64,000 bases of DNA from Bifidobacterium breve (GTDB lineage Bacteria > Actinomycetota > Thermoleophilia > Solirubrobacterales > Solirubrobacteraceae): contig CAMCUD010000008.1 in the NCBI GenBank assembly GCA_945878865.1, positions 1-64,000 on the forward strand, read 5' to 3'. Below the pieces are notes generated by a model that saw nothing but the letters and a program-made list of their open reading frames with translations, was not told the DNA's origin and did not search any database. Positions 9,507 through 17,582 of the stretch are shown here, piece after piece. Numbering within the stretch: the first letter of the stretch is position 1; each line of letters begins with the position of its first letter. The position numbers and the translations under genes are program-made.

Positions 9507-9572
9507 GTTCACCGCTTGATCTCCATCTGGTGACGAACCGTTCACTCGCTGGTGACGAGAGGTTCACCGAGC
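9507..9572 (+). promoter_or_regulatory. Six-unit PHO box (PhoP-binding direct repeats)
   Basis: Six consecutive 11-nt units begin at 9507, 9518, 9529, 9540, 9551 and 9562: GTTCACCGCTT, GATCTCCATCT, GGTGACGAACC, GTTCACTCGCT, GGTGACGAGAG and GTTCACCGAGC. The units match the Streptomyces PhoP direct-repeat consensus (G-G/T-TCA followed by pyrimidines) in both sequence and 11-nt period. The array ends 58 bp before a PhoX-like phosphatase gene, which is the expected target under phosphate limitation. Confidence 0.8.
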
Positions 9573-9630
9573 ACGACGCAACGGAATCGAGGATGTCGGG
9601 GTCGTCCATCCCCGACGCAGAGGAGTCCTC

Positions 9631-11184
9631 TTGCGCAGCACGATCTTCCGCACCGTGGCCGCCCTGGCCGCGGTCGGCGCGGTCGCGGCGCCCAGCGCCA
9701 ACGCCGCCACGTTCACCGGTCCGAGCACGACCACGGCGCCGTACGTCCTGCCGTCCAACGCCAACGTCGACACGACCTCGCTCCTGACGGTCGGCGACTC
9801 CGTCCCGAAGGTCGGCGGCGGCAGCTACCGCATGGTCGGCATCCCGGATGGCCTCGGGGCCCTGCCGCTCATCGGCGGCAAGATGAAGTTCTTCATGAAC
9901 CACGAGCTGCCGAACAACCGCGGCATCGCCCGCCGCCACGGCAAGATCGGCTCGTTCGTCTCGTCCTGGTCGCTCGACAAGAGCACCAAGGCGGTCGAGA
10001 GCGGCGAGGATCTCATCACCTCGGTGAAGTACTGGGACTACGTCTCGCAGACCTACAAGACCACGCCGTCGGCCGGCGGTCCCAACCCGCGCGTCGCCGG
10101 TGACACGTTCCCGGCGCAGCCGGCGGAGTTCAACCGCTTCTGCTCGGCCTCGCTGACCGACGTCGGCGCCCTGTTCAACAAGGCGACCGGCAACGGCTAC
10201 AAGGGCCAGATCTACTTCGGCAACGAAGAGGGCGGCGACGAGTCGCGGCTCTTCGGCGTGACGGTCGACAACGGCAAGGCGCAGCAGCTCCAGCGCACGG
10301 GGCTCTTCTCCTGGGAGAACACGCTCCTGGCCCCGACCACGAACGATCGCACGGTGCTCCTCGGCAACGAGGACGGCGGCAACGGCCAGATCTGGCTGTA
10401 CAGCGGCACGAAGACGAACACGGGCAGCCCGTTCGACAAGGCCGGCCTCACCAACGGCACGAACTACGTCATCGACGCGGTCAACGCGGCGGTCACGAAC
10501 GACGCAGGGTTCCGTTCGACCTACGGCAAGAACAACCCCGCCCCCGTCACGCTGAACTCCGTCAACTGGGATCAGTCGGGCGCCAAGCAGAACGCCGACG
10601 CGCTGGCGAACGGCCTGACGCTCAACCGCATCGAGGACGGCGCCTTCGACCCGAGCAACCCGAACGACTACTACTTCATCACCACGTCGGGTGGCGCGAC
10701 CACGCCGAACCCGGCCGAGCCGTCGATCTCCCGCAACGGCGGCGGCCTGTGGAAGCTGTCGTTCAACGACGTCAACGACCCGTCCGCGGGCGCGACGCTC
10801 ACGCTCCTGCTCGACGGCTCGGAGGCCCCGTACCTCAGCGCCCCGGACAACATGGGCATCGACCGCGAGGGCAACCTCCTTATCCAGGAGGATCCGGGCA
10901 ACAGCGCGCACCTCGCGCGCATCGTCGCCTACAAGATCAGCAACGGCAAGCGCGGCGTCGTCGCCACGTTCGACCCGGCGAAGTTCACGCCGGCGCTGCC
11001 CGGGCTGCTGACGCAGGACGAGGAGTCCAGCGGCATCATCGACGTCTCGGCCCAGCTCGGCCGCGGCACGTTCCTGTTCGACGCGCAGGTGCACAGCGCC
11101 AACGCCGACCCGGAGCTCGTGGAGAACGGCCAGATCCTGACGCTGAAGGTCCGCGGCTGGAACGGCATCTACCAGTTCAACTAG
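9631..11184 (+). CDS. Secreted PhoX-like (DUF839) alkaline phosphatase
   Basis: A 517-residue exported protein with a signal peptide ending near PSANA|ATFT and a beta-propeller-like body rich in GNE/ED motifs (YFGNEEGGDESR, VLLGNEDGGNG, NRIEDGAFDP, PDNMGIDREGN). These acidic motifs resemble the Ca/Fe-binding and active-site regions of PhoX/DUF839 proteins, which hydrolyse phosphomonoesters. The start is TTG 9631 with AGGAG placed upstream. A multi-unit PHO box in front supports a phosphate-starvation role. The weaker alternative is a non-enzymatic DUF839 paralogue. Confidence 0.78.
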   Translation: MRSTIFRTVAALAAVGAVAAPSANAATFTGPSTTTAPYVLPSNANVDTTSLLTVGDSVPKVGGGSYRMVGIPDGLGALPLIGGKMKFFMNHELPNNRGIARRHGKIGSFVSSWSLDKSTKAVESGEDLITSVKYWDYVSQTYKTTPSAGGPNPRVAGDTFPAQPAEFNRFCSASLTDVGALFNKATGNGYKGQIYFGNEEGGDESRLFGVTVDNGKAQQLQRTGLFSWENTLLAPTTNDRTVLLGNEDGGNGQIWLYSGTKTNTGSPFDKAGLTNGTNYVIDAVNAAVTNDAGFRSTYGKNNPAPVTLNSVNWDQSGAKQNADALANGLTLNRIEDGAFDPSNPNDYYFITTSGGATTPNPAEPSISRNGGGLWKLSFNDVNDPSAGATLTLLLDGSEAPYLSAPDNMGIDREGNLLIQEDPGNSAHLARIVAYKISNGKRGVVATFDPAKFTPALPGLLTQDEESSGIIDVSAQLGRGTFLFDAQVHSANADPELVENGQILTLKVRGWNGIYQFN

Positions 11185-11210
11185 TCGTCACCGCCTGACG
11201 ACGACGGCTT

Positions 11211-11234
11211 CGGGCCCCGCTGCGGCGGGGCCCG
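11211..11234. terminator. Bidirectional terminator hairpin
   Basis: A perfect 10-bp stem CGGGCCCCGC / GCGGGGCCCG with a TGCG loop lies between the convergent phoX-like gene and meaB. It is followed on the plus strand by AGCTCGTT. Confidence 0.8.
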
Positions 11235-11240
11235 AGCTCG

Positions 11241-12203
11241 TTAAGCGGGATCGTCGGTGAGGCCCTCGCGGGCCAGCAGCTCGGTGGCCGCGCTCGCGGG
11301 GTCGAGCCGGCGCTCGACGACCTCGTCGACGAGGCGGTCGAACTCCGCGTCGTCGGCGAACCGCTGCTCGAGCGCGCGCCGCATGCGCGCGACGCCGAGC
11401 GCGAGGATCTCGTTGCGCAGGTTGCGGCGGCGCCGGTCCTTCAGCGTGCCTTCCTGCTCGATGTACGCGCGATGCTCGTCGAGCTTGTCGAGGAGCTCCT
11501 GCACCCCCTCGCCGCGCTGCGCCTCGGTGCGGACGATCGGCACCGGCCACCCACCGCTGGGCGCGAGGCTCAGCACGCCGCGGATCTCGCGGACCATCGA
11601 GTCGGTCAGCGGGTGGTCGGCCTTGTTGATGCAGATGACGTCGGGGATCTCCATGATCCCCGCCTTCAGGGCCTGGATCGAGTCGCCGCCGCCCGGGTTG
11701 AGGACCAGCAGGACCGTGTCGGCGTGATCGATGATGTCGACCTCCGCCTGGCCGACGCCGACCGTCTCGAGGAACACGTCGTCGCGGCCGGCGGCGTCCA
11801 TGAGCAGCGCCGCCTGGAGCGTCGCCTCGCTCAGCCCGCCGAGCGCGCCGCGGTTGGCCATCGAGCGGATGAAGACGCCGGGATCGAGGAAATGGTCGGT
11901 CAGACGGATGCGGTCGCCGAGGATCGCGCCGTGGGTGAACGGGGACGACGGGTCGATCGACAGCACACCGATCGTGCGGCCGGCCTCGCGCCGCAGCTTC
12001 GTCATCGCGCCGACGAGCGTCGACTTGCCCGCACCCGGGGCGCCCGTGATGCCGATGACGTTCGCCTTGCCCGTGTGCGGATAGACCTCGCGGACCAGCG
12101 CCCAGCCCTCGGGATCGTCGTTCTCCACGAGGGAGATCGCGCGGGCGAGGGCGCGGCGGTCGCCGTTGAGCAGACGGTCGGAGAGGGAGGCGGCGGTCGG
12201 CAT
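11241..12203 (-). CDS. meaB: Methylmalonyl-CoA mutase-associated GTPase MeaB
   Basis: A 320-residue G3E-family GTPase. The P-loop GAPGAGKST (about residues 54-62), the IDPSSPFTHGAILGDRIR block, ETVGVGQAE and the base-specificity motif NKAD are all in place, as in MeaB/ArgK. MeaB loads and protects adenosylcobalamin in methylmalonyl-CoA mutase. The B12-binding mutase subunit at 2351-2761 fits as a client, although the genes are not linked in an operon. The gene is divergent from an acetyltransferase and convergent with the phoX-like gene. Confidence 0.94.
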   Translation of the reverse strand: MPTAASLSDRLLNGDRRALARAISLVENDDPEGWALVREVYPHTGKANVIGITGAPGAGKSTLVGAMTKLRREAGRTIGVLSIDPSSPFTHGAILGDRIRLTDHFLDPGVFIRSMANRGALGGLSEATLQAALLMDAAGRDDVFLETVGVGQAEVDIIDHADTVLLVLNPGGGDSIQALKAGIMEIPDVICINKADHPLTDSMVREIRGVLSLAPSGGWPVPIVRTEAQRGEGVQELLDKLDEHRAYIEQEGTLKDRRRRNLRNEILALGVARMRRALEQRFADDAEFDRLVDEVVERRLDPASAATELLAREGLTDDPA

Positions 12204-12235
12204 GGGGACGGCGGATGGTAATGATCCCCGGCCCC

Positions 12236-12892
12236 ATGTCGTCGGTCGCCCCCACCCCCCGCACCCCGCCCCAGCCCCTGGGCGGCGGCCCGCTCGAACT
12301 CGTCCGGTTCCTGCGCCGCCACCACATGGCGAACCCCAAGTACGCCCGGCTCATCGCCCGGTGGGCGTGGCTGAAGCTCCGCTGGCGCGGGCGGCTGCAG
12401 ACCGACGGCCTGTGCTTCGTCGGCCCCGACGTCACGTTCGAGATCGGCCGCGACGCGAAGGTCGTGCTCGGCCGGTGGTCGTGGATCGGGCGCGGCTGCA
12501 AGATCCGCGTGCACGAGGGCGAGCTGCGGATCGGCGCCAAGACCGTCATCGGTCAGGACTGCGTCTGGAGCGTCTTTCAGCACGTGTCGATCGGCCGTGA
12601 GTGCATCGTCGCCGACCGCGTGATGTTCATCGACTTCGACCACGCGATCAGCGAGACCGAGCGCCCGATCCGCGAGCAGGGGATCTGGAAGGCCGACGTC
12701 CGCGTCGGCCACAACGTGTGGATCGGCTACGGCGCGGCGTTCCTGCGCGGCTCGACGGTGGGGAACAACGCCGTGGTCGGGACGTACGCCGTCGTGAACA
12801 AGCAGTTCGGCGACGACGTCATCGTCGGCGGCGTCCCCGCGGGCATCCTGCGCATGCGCAAGACGCCCGCGGAGCTGCGCTGGGCCGACTGA
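12236..12892 (+). CDS. Hexapeptide-repeat O-acetyltransferase
   Basis: A left-handed beta-helix acyltransferase of about 218 residues. Hexad repeats of the [LIV]GxxxxI type run from about residue 75 to the end (IGRGCKIR, IGAKTVIGQDC, VGHNVWIGYGAAF, VGNNAVVGTYAVV), followed by the characteristic VGGVPAGILRMRK. Such enzymes use acetyl-CoA to acetylate sugars (WcaF/maltose acetyltransferase type). Start uncertain: ATG at 12215, 12221 and 12236 are in frame; I chose 12236 as the one furthest from divergent meaB. The Pro-rich N-terminus is atypical. The substrate is unknown. Confidence 0.85.
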   Translation: MSSVAPTPRTPPQPLGGGPLELVRFLRRHHMANPKYARLIARWAWLKLRWRGRLQTDGLCFVGPDVTFEIGRDAKVVLGRWSWIGRGCKIRVHEGELRIGAKTVIGQDCVWSVFQHVSIGRECIVADRVMFIDFDHAISETERPIREQGIWKADVRVGHNVWIGYGAAFLRGSTVGNNAVVGTYAVVNKQFGDDVIVGGVPAGILRMRKTPAELRWAD

Positions 12893-13627
12893 CTACGCGC
12901 AGTTCGGCCAGGACGACGGGCCCGCCGTCCGGTAGAGCGCCGCGGCGCGCCGATCCTGCTCGGACTCGGGCGCAGCCGCCGGATCGCCGGTGCCGCCGAC
13001 CGTCCGCCACGTCGCGCGGGAGAACTGGTACTTGCCGCGGTACGTGCCGTCGGCCGAGACGGCGCGCGGATCGCCGCCGGACTCGCACTGCGCGATGCGC
13101 TCCAGCGTCGCGCGCAGGTCGGCCGGGATCGACGCGCCGCTCGTGCGCTTGCGCTTGGCGGGCGCCTCGCCGGCGGTCGCACCGCCGCCGGACGGCGTGG
13201 TCGAGGCCTCCTTGGCGCGCAGGCCGAGCGACGAGAGCGTCGCGCTGTCCAGCCGGCCGGTGACCTTCAGGCCCTCGGCGCGCTGGTGGCGGCGGATCGC
13301 GCCGCGGGTGACCGGGCCGACGATGCCGTCGGCCGGCACACCGAGCGCGCGCTGCGCGGCCTTGACGGTCGCGGCGCTCGGGCCGGCGTCCAGAGACGCG
13401 TCAGGCGTGTCGTCACCGGCCGTGGTGGCCGCCAGCGCGGTCCCGCCGCCCAGGGCCAGGGCGCCGCACAGGACAAGCGTGCCGGCACGGCCGCGCAGGC
13501 GCCGGCGGGCGGCGCGGGCCGCGGCGGCGCGGCGGCCACGGGATGCACGCAGTGAGCGGCTGAACGCGAGCGCGTGATCGAGATCGTCACCGCGCGCGGG
13601 CGCGGTCAGGTCATCGGTATGGGGCAC
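12893..13627 (-). CDS. Rpf-like cell-wall hydrolase with peptidoglycan-binding domain
   Basis: A 244-residue protein with an N-terminal cytosolic segment, a membrane/signal segment (about 45-68), a PG_binding_1 domain (about 85-130, AAQRALGVPADGIVGPVTR) and a C-terminal transglycosylase/Rpf-like domain (about 170-244). The catalytic Glu sits in IAQCESGGDPRAV, followed by YRGKYQFSRATW. It likely cleaves peptidoglycan glycan strands during growth or resuscitation. The start is GTG 13627 with AAGGAG 9 bases upstream. A c-di-AMP riboswitch precedes it, and a paralogue with its own riboswitch follows upstream at 13838-14812. Confidence 0.9.
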   Translation of the reverse strand: MPHTDDLTAPARGDDLDHALAFSRSLRASRGRRAAAARAARRRLRGRAGTLVLCGALALGGGTALAATTAGDDTPDASLDAGPSAATVKAAQRALGVPADGIVGPVTRGAIRRHQRAEGLKVTGRLDSATLSSLGLRAKEASTTPSGGGATAGEAPAKRKRTSGASIPADLRATLERIAQCESGGDPRAVSADGTYRGKYQFSRATWRTVGGTGDPAAAPESEQDRRAAALYRTAGPSSWPNCA

Positions 13628-13639
13628 GACGAGCGACTC

Positions 13640-13790
13640 CTTGGTCCTCGCGCCTACGGGGTTAGCTGACGGGCTCGCGCTGTGGACCTGCGCTACGCCG
13701 CACGTGGCGGCGATTCGCCCCAGGGACCGATCGGTCCCACTGGTTCCCCCGCTCCCGGCCGGTCTGGCCGCCCGGGACTCGGCGTCATGA
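13640..13790 (-). ncRNA. ydaO/yuaA-type c-di-AMP riboswitch 1
   Basis: Read on the minus strand, the leader holds the conserved ydaO blocks in order: GGGGGAACCAG (13750-13740), GGGGCGAATCG (around 13721-13711), a GTAGCGCAGGTCCACAGCG segment and GTCAGCTAACCCCGTAGGC (near 13670-13652). This is the class that binds cyclic di-AMP and controls wall hydrolases such as rpf genes in actinobacteria. It ends about 12 nt before the start codon region, overlapping the approach to the ribosome site. Boundaries are approximate. Confidence 0.85.
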
Positions 13791-13837
13791 GCAAAGCGAT
13801 GAACGAGAGTAGCGCCCCGGCGGACGGACCACCCGGG

Positions 13838-14812
13838 TCACATGCGCCCGCACACCGGCCACGACGACGGTCCGGTGCGCCGGTAGAGGATCGCCGCGCG
13901 ACGATCCTGCTCGGCCTCGGAGGCGGCTGCCGGGTCGCCCTTGCCGCCGACGCTGCGCCACGTCAAGCGCGTGAACTGGTACTTGCCGCGGTACCGGCCG
14001 TCCGGGGAGATCGCCCGCGGGTTGCCGCCCGACTCGCAGCGCGCGATGCGCTCCAGCCGCGCCTGCAGCTGCGCGCCGGCCGGCGCATCGTCGACCGGCG
14101 GAGTCGGCGACAGGCCGGCCTGCTCAGGGATCTCCGGACGTGAGGTGGGGCGCTTGGGCGGGACGGGGGACAGACCGGCGTCGTTGGGCAGCTGGCCGCC
14201 GACCACGGGCGGCGGGGCGCCCGCGAGCGCGCCGCCTGTGACGGGCGCAGCGGGACCCTCGCCGTCGTCGACCGGGGCGCCCGCCGGCACGGTGGTCGTC
14301 GCCGGCGTGGTCGTCGTCGCGGCCGGTGTCGTCGCCGTGGCGGTGGGCGTGGTGGCCGTCGGGGGTGCGGGGGTCGTCACGGCCGGCTCCGCGGCCTCCT
14401 CCGGCGCGACCGCGGCCTCTCCGGCCCGGATCGCCGATACCGCACCCGACGCCGTCGCCGTCCCGACGACTTCCAGCGCCTGCCGGGTCACGCCGAGCAC
14501 GACGAGCGTCTCGTCGTCCAGCTGCCCGGTCACGGGCAGCCCGCGGCCCTCCTGGAAGGCGCGGACCGCCGCCCGCGTGGCCGGACCGGCGATGCCGTCG
14601 GCGGGCACGCCCAGCCGCCGTTGCGCCGCGCGGATGAGGTCCTGCCCCGTGGGCCCGGCCGCCGTCGCCGTCGACGCGCGGTCGTCGCCGGCCAGCACGG
14701 CGGCCACCACCGGCCCGCACACGAGCGCGACGAGCGCGCAGAGCACGAAGGTCCGGACGGACACGATGCGACGGCTGGCTTGCTGCGGCGCGCGTGGCGC
14801 CCGGTCGGGCAC
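13838..14812 (-). CDS. Rpf-like cell-wall hydrolase with Thr/Pro-rich linker
   Basis: A 324-residue paralogue of the gene at 12893-13627: membrane segment (about 18-42), PG_binding_1 domain (about 55-105), a long Thr/Ala/Pro-rich linker (about 140-240, low complexity, probably wall-spanning) and a C-terminal Rpf-like domain with IARCESGGNPRAIS and YRGKYQFTRLTW. The catalytic Glu is retained. The start is GTG 14812 with GAGGAG upstream. Its own c-di-AMP riboswitch lies directly upstream, so riboswitch and gene were apparently duplicated as a unit and then diverged in linker length. Confidence 0.9.
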   Translation of the reverse strand: MPDRAPRAPQQASRRIVSVRTFVLCALVALVCGPVVAAVLAGDDRASTATAAGPTGQDLIRAAQRRLGVPADGIAGPATRAAVRAFQEGRGLPVTGQLDDETLVVLGVTRQALEVVGTATASGAVSAIRAGEAAVAPEEAAEPAVTTPAPPTATTPTATATTPAATTTTPATTTVPAGAPVDDGEGPAAPVTGGALAGAPPPVVGGQLPNDAGLSPVPPKRPTSRPEIPEQAGLSPTPPVDDAPAGAQLQARLERIARCESGGNPRAISPDGRYRGKYQFTRLTWRSVGGKGDPAAASEAEQDRRAAILYRRTGPSSWPVCGRM

Positions 14813-14834
14813 GGTCAGAACAACTCCTCGGTCC

Positions 14835-14980
14835 TCGAGGCCTGCGGAGTTAGCTGACGGACTCGCGCTGTGGACCTTGCGCTACACCGCGCTCGCGGTG
14901 ATTCGCCCCCGGGCTGCCTGCCCTCGTGGTTCCCCCGCTCCCCCGCGCCCCGAACTGGCGCGGCGGATTCGGCCTGTGCT
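14835..14980 (-). ncRNA. ydaO/yuaA-type c-di-AMP riboswitch 2
   Basis: The same ordered motifs as riboswitch 1 appear on the minus strand: GGGGGAACCACG (around 14936-14925), GGGGGCGAATCACC (14911-14898), GTAGCGCAAGGTCCACAGCG (around 14885-14867) and GTCAGCTAACTCCGCAGGC (14858-14840). The arm sequences differ from riboswitch 1 while the core is kept, as expected for a functional aptamer. Boundaries are approximate. Confidence 0.85.
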
Positions 14981-15030
14981 GATGTCTGGCGCGCGCACGG
15001 TACGACGGCGGCCGGACGGAAACAGCCTGC

Positions 15031-16227
15031 TCAGGTCGTCACTCCGGCGCGGTGCAGCTCGGCGTAGAGGTCGGCCGTCTGCTTGCCGATGTCCTGCCAG
15101 TCGAACTGCAGGACATGCTCCTGCGCCTCGGCGACGAGCCGATCGCGCAGCTGCTCGTCGGTGAGCAGGCGGTCGATCATCACGCCGAGATGCTCGGGGT
15201 CGCCGCCGTTGAAGCGCAGACCCACACGCTCGCCGGGCGGCACGACCTCGCGCAGCCCGCCCGTGTCCGCGACGATGCACGGGCAACCGCTGGCCATCGC
15301 CTCGAGCGCCACGAGCCCGAACGGCTCGTACAGCGACGGGATCACGCAGAGATCGGCGATGCGGTAGAGCGAGTGCAGCACGTCGTCGCCGATCCAGCCG
15401 AGGAACGTGCCGTGGTCGTCGAGCCCGAGGTCGTGGACCTGCGCCTTGAGCTCCGCCTCGTGCGTCCCGGAGCCGGCGACGAGGAAGCGCACCGGCGGGT
15501 CCGAGCCTTCGATGATCGGGACGAGCGCCTCCAGCGCGAGCTGGAAGCCCTTCTCGTAGACGAGGCGGCCGACGAGCAGCACGAGGCGCTCGTCGGGCTT
15601 GGCGAAGTTCGCGCGCAGCGTCGGCAGGTCGTCGACGGGCTGCAGGTCCAGCGGGTCGATCCCGTTCGGGATGACGGTGATGCGCGACTCGTCGAGATCG
15701 AAGATGTCAGCGACGTGGCCCTGCATGTAGTGCGAGCAGGTGATGACGCGGTCGGCGCGGTGCACCATCCACTTCTCCACGCCGTGGATCCAGGACTGCG
15801 GGTGCTTGTCGACCCAGCCCTGGTGGCGCCCGTACTCGGTTGCGTGGATCGTCGCGACCATCGGGCAGCCGAAGCGCTTGGCGAGGTGGTCGCAGGCCGT
15901 GCCGACGAGCCAGTCGTGGCCGTGGACGAGGTCGAAACTCAGGCGGTCGCCCAGCTCGACGCCGGCGGCCACCATGTCGGTGTTCATGTGCTCGACCCAC
16001 GTGACGAACTCCGACAGGTCGCGCGGGCGGGTGGGCTCGCGGACCCGGTGCACGGTCACGCCATGCTGTTCGGCCTCGACGGGCACGCTGTCGTCCCCGC
16101 GGGTGAGGACGTGGACCTCGACGCCCTCGCGGACCATCGCCTCGGACAGCTTGCGCACGTGCCGCGCAAGTCCCCCCTCGACGATCGGCGGGTACTCCCA
16201 GGTCAGGATCAGGACGCGGAGGCTCAT
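15031..16227 (-). CDS. GT4 glycosyltransferase, Rv3032-like alpha-1,4-glucosyltransferase
   Basis: A 398-residue GT-B glycosyltransferase. The N-terminal domain has ILTWEYPPIVEGGLARHV and HGHDWL; the C-terminal domain has LLVGRLVYEKGF and the EX7E nucleotide-sugar motif EPFGLVALE. It resembles bacterial glycogen-synthase-like GT4 enzymes. Its start overlaps the GH57 gene by 4 bases (ATGA), and a methyltransferase precedes both: the order Rv3030-Rv3031-Rv3032, which in mycobacteria makes methylglucose lipopolysaccharide. A role in a (methylated) alpha-glucan is therefore inferred; plain glycogen synthesis is the alternative. Confidence 0.85.
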   Translation of the reverse strand: MSLRVLILTWEYPPIVEGGLARHVRKLSEAMVREGVEVHVLTRGDDSVPVEAEQHGVTVHRVREPTRPRDLSEFVTWVEHMNTDMVAAGVELGDRLSFDLVHGHDWLVGTACDHLAKRFGCPMVATIHATEYGRHQGWVDKHPQSWIHGVEKWMVHRADRVITCSHYMQGHVADIFDLDESRITVIPNGIDPLDLQPVDDLPTLRANFAKPDERLVLLVGRLVYEKGFQLALEALVPIIEGSDPPVRFLVAGSGTHEAELKAQVHDLGLDDHGTFLGWIGDDVLHSLYRIADLCVIPSLYEPFGLVALEAMASGCPCIVADTGGLREVVPPGERVGLRFNGGDPEHLGVMIDRLLTDEQLRDRLVAEAQEHVLQFDWQDIGKQTADLYAELHRAGVTT

Positions 16228-17582
16228 GGGACCAGCAGCGCCGCGGGTGAGGCGTCCGGTGCCAGATTCCGCACCGCGGGCGGCAGGGAGCCTACCGCCG
16301 CGAGCGCCTCGTCGAGTGCCTCGCGATGGCCGGCCGCCCGTTCGGCCGCGTAGGGCGCGGACAGGTTGCGGTGCGTCATGAACGCCCAGTCGGAGGACTG
16401 CAGGGCGAGCAACTCGCGGACGGCGCGGGCGTCTGCGCGCGCCCCCGCCCCGACCACGCGCAACTCTGCGTCGCGCGCTCCCCAGGCCAGGTCGGCGACC
16501 GACGGCGCCGTCCAGGTCGTCAGGTCGCGCGGGGTTCCCCAGGTCGTCACCGGCAGGTCGGGGGCCTGCACGGCCTCGCGCCGGTGCAGCGCGTCGTCGA
16601 GCCGGGAGATCGGGAGGCCCTGCGTGTCGGCCTCCGCCAGCACCGCTTCAAGCCACCAGGGACCTTCGTGCCACCAGTGGCCGAGGAGCTCGGTGTCGAT
16701 GGCGAAGACGCACAGGCCGCCGCCCGCGACCCGCTCGCGGACCTTCGCGACGAAATCCCGCGCGTCGGCCCGGGCGGCGTCGCGCGCGCGGTCCGGGTCG
16801 TACGGGGCGCCGTCGCAGGCGTGGGCGAGATGGTCGTGCGCGGTGTGGCGGAAGGTGTCGCGGTACGCCGCGCCGCCCGGGTAGCCGCCCTCGCTCCAGA
16901 CCAGCTCGATGGTCGGCCGGTCGATCGGCACGAGCAGCGGCCCGTCGGCCGAGCGCAGCGGGCGCAGCGGATCGATGCCGGTGTCCGTCAGGTCGACGCA
17001 GACGGCGTGGACGCCCGCCTCCTCGAGCAGGCCGTCGAGGGCGGGGTCGTGCGCGCACTCGGGGAGCCAGAAGCCGCCGTCCCACGCGCCGAAGCGGCGA
17101 CGGTGCGCGTCGATGCCCGTCCGCAGTTGCAGGCGCACGCCGGCGTCGGTGGCCAGCAGCGGCAGCACCGCGTGGGTGGCCGACGACGTCCAGGCGACGT
17201 GGGGCGCGAGCGCCCCGAGCAGGTCACCGCCGAGCTCCTCCATCCGGCGGCGCGCCGCTTCATAGGACTCCAGGGAGTGACGCAGCGCGGCAGCCTCGGC
17301 GGGCGACGCCGCGGCCTCGATGTCCGCGGCGTGGGTCGAGCGGCGCACGCCGGTGATGAACGCGTCGAAGCGCGCCCCGAGGTCGGCGACCTCGAGCTGG
17401 TCGGCGAGGACCGGCGTGAGGCTCAGCGTGAGGCGGTGCCCGTCGCGTTCAAGCACGTCGAGCAGCGGCACGTAGGACGTCGCGATCGCCTCCCACAGCC
17501 ACTCCTCGCCGAACGGCCAGGTGCCGAAGCCCTCGACGTAGGGCATGTGGGTGTGCAGCAGGATGCTGAGTTCGCCGTTCAA
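16224..17582 (-). CDS. GH57 alpha-glucan branching enzyme/glucanotransferase, Rv3031-like
   Basis: A 452-residue protein with the GH57 motifs in order: LLHTHMPYVEG (motif 1), GGFWLPECAHDP with the likely nucleophile Glu (near residue 172), DTELLGHWWHE with the likely acid/base Asp, and a C-terminal helical region including LSAPYAAERAAGH. Family members transfer alpha-1,4-glucan chains to make 1,6 branches. It shares 4-base overlaps with both neighbours, so the three genes form one transcript. Compared with thermophilic GH57 branching enzymes, the C-terminal domain looks short. Confidence 0.87.
   Translation of the reverse strand: MNGELSILLHTHMPYVEGFGTWPFGEEWLWEAIATSYVPLLDVLERDGHRLTLSLTPVLADQLEVADLGARFDAFITGVRRSTHAADIEAAASPAEAAALRHSLESYEAARRRMEELGGDLLGALAPHVAWTSSATHAVLPLLATDAGVRLQLRTGIDAHRRRFGAWDGGFWLPECAHDPALDGLLEEAGVHAVCVDLTDTGIDPLRPLRSADGPLLVPIDRPTIELVWSEGGYPGGAAYRDTFRHTAHDHLAHACDGAPYDPDRARDAARADARDFVAKVRERVAGGGLCVFAIDTELLGHWWHEGPWWLEAVLAEADTQGLPISRLDDALHRREAVQAPDLPVTTWGTPRDLTTWTAPSVADLAWGARDAELRVVGAGARADARAVRELLALQSSDWAFMTHRNLSAPYAAERAAGHREALDEALAAVGSLPPAVRNLAPDASPAALLVP

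Noticed and set aside
9507-9568. GTTCACC/GGTGAC pairs as a terminator hairpin for pepA
   Set aside because: Pairing is short and broken, while strict 11-nt phasing over six units fits direct repeats much better.
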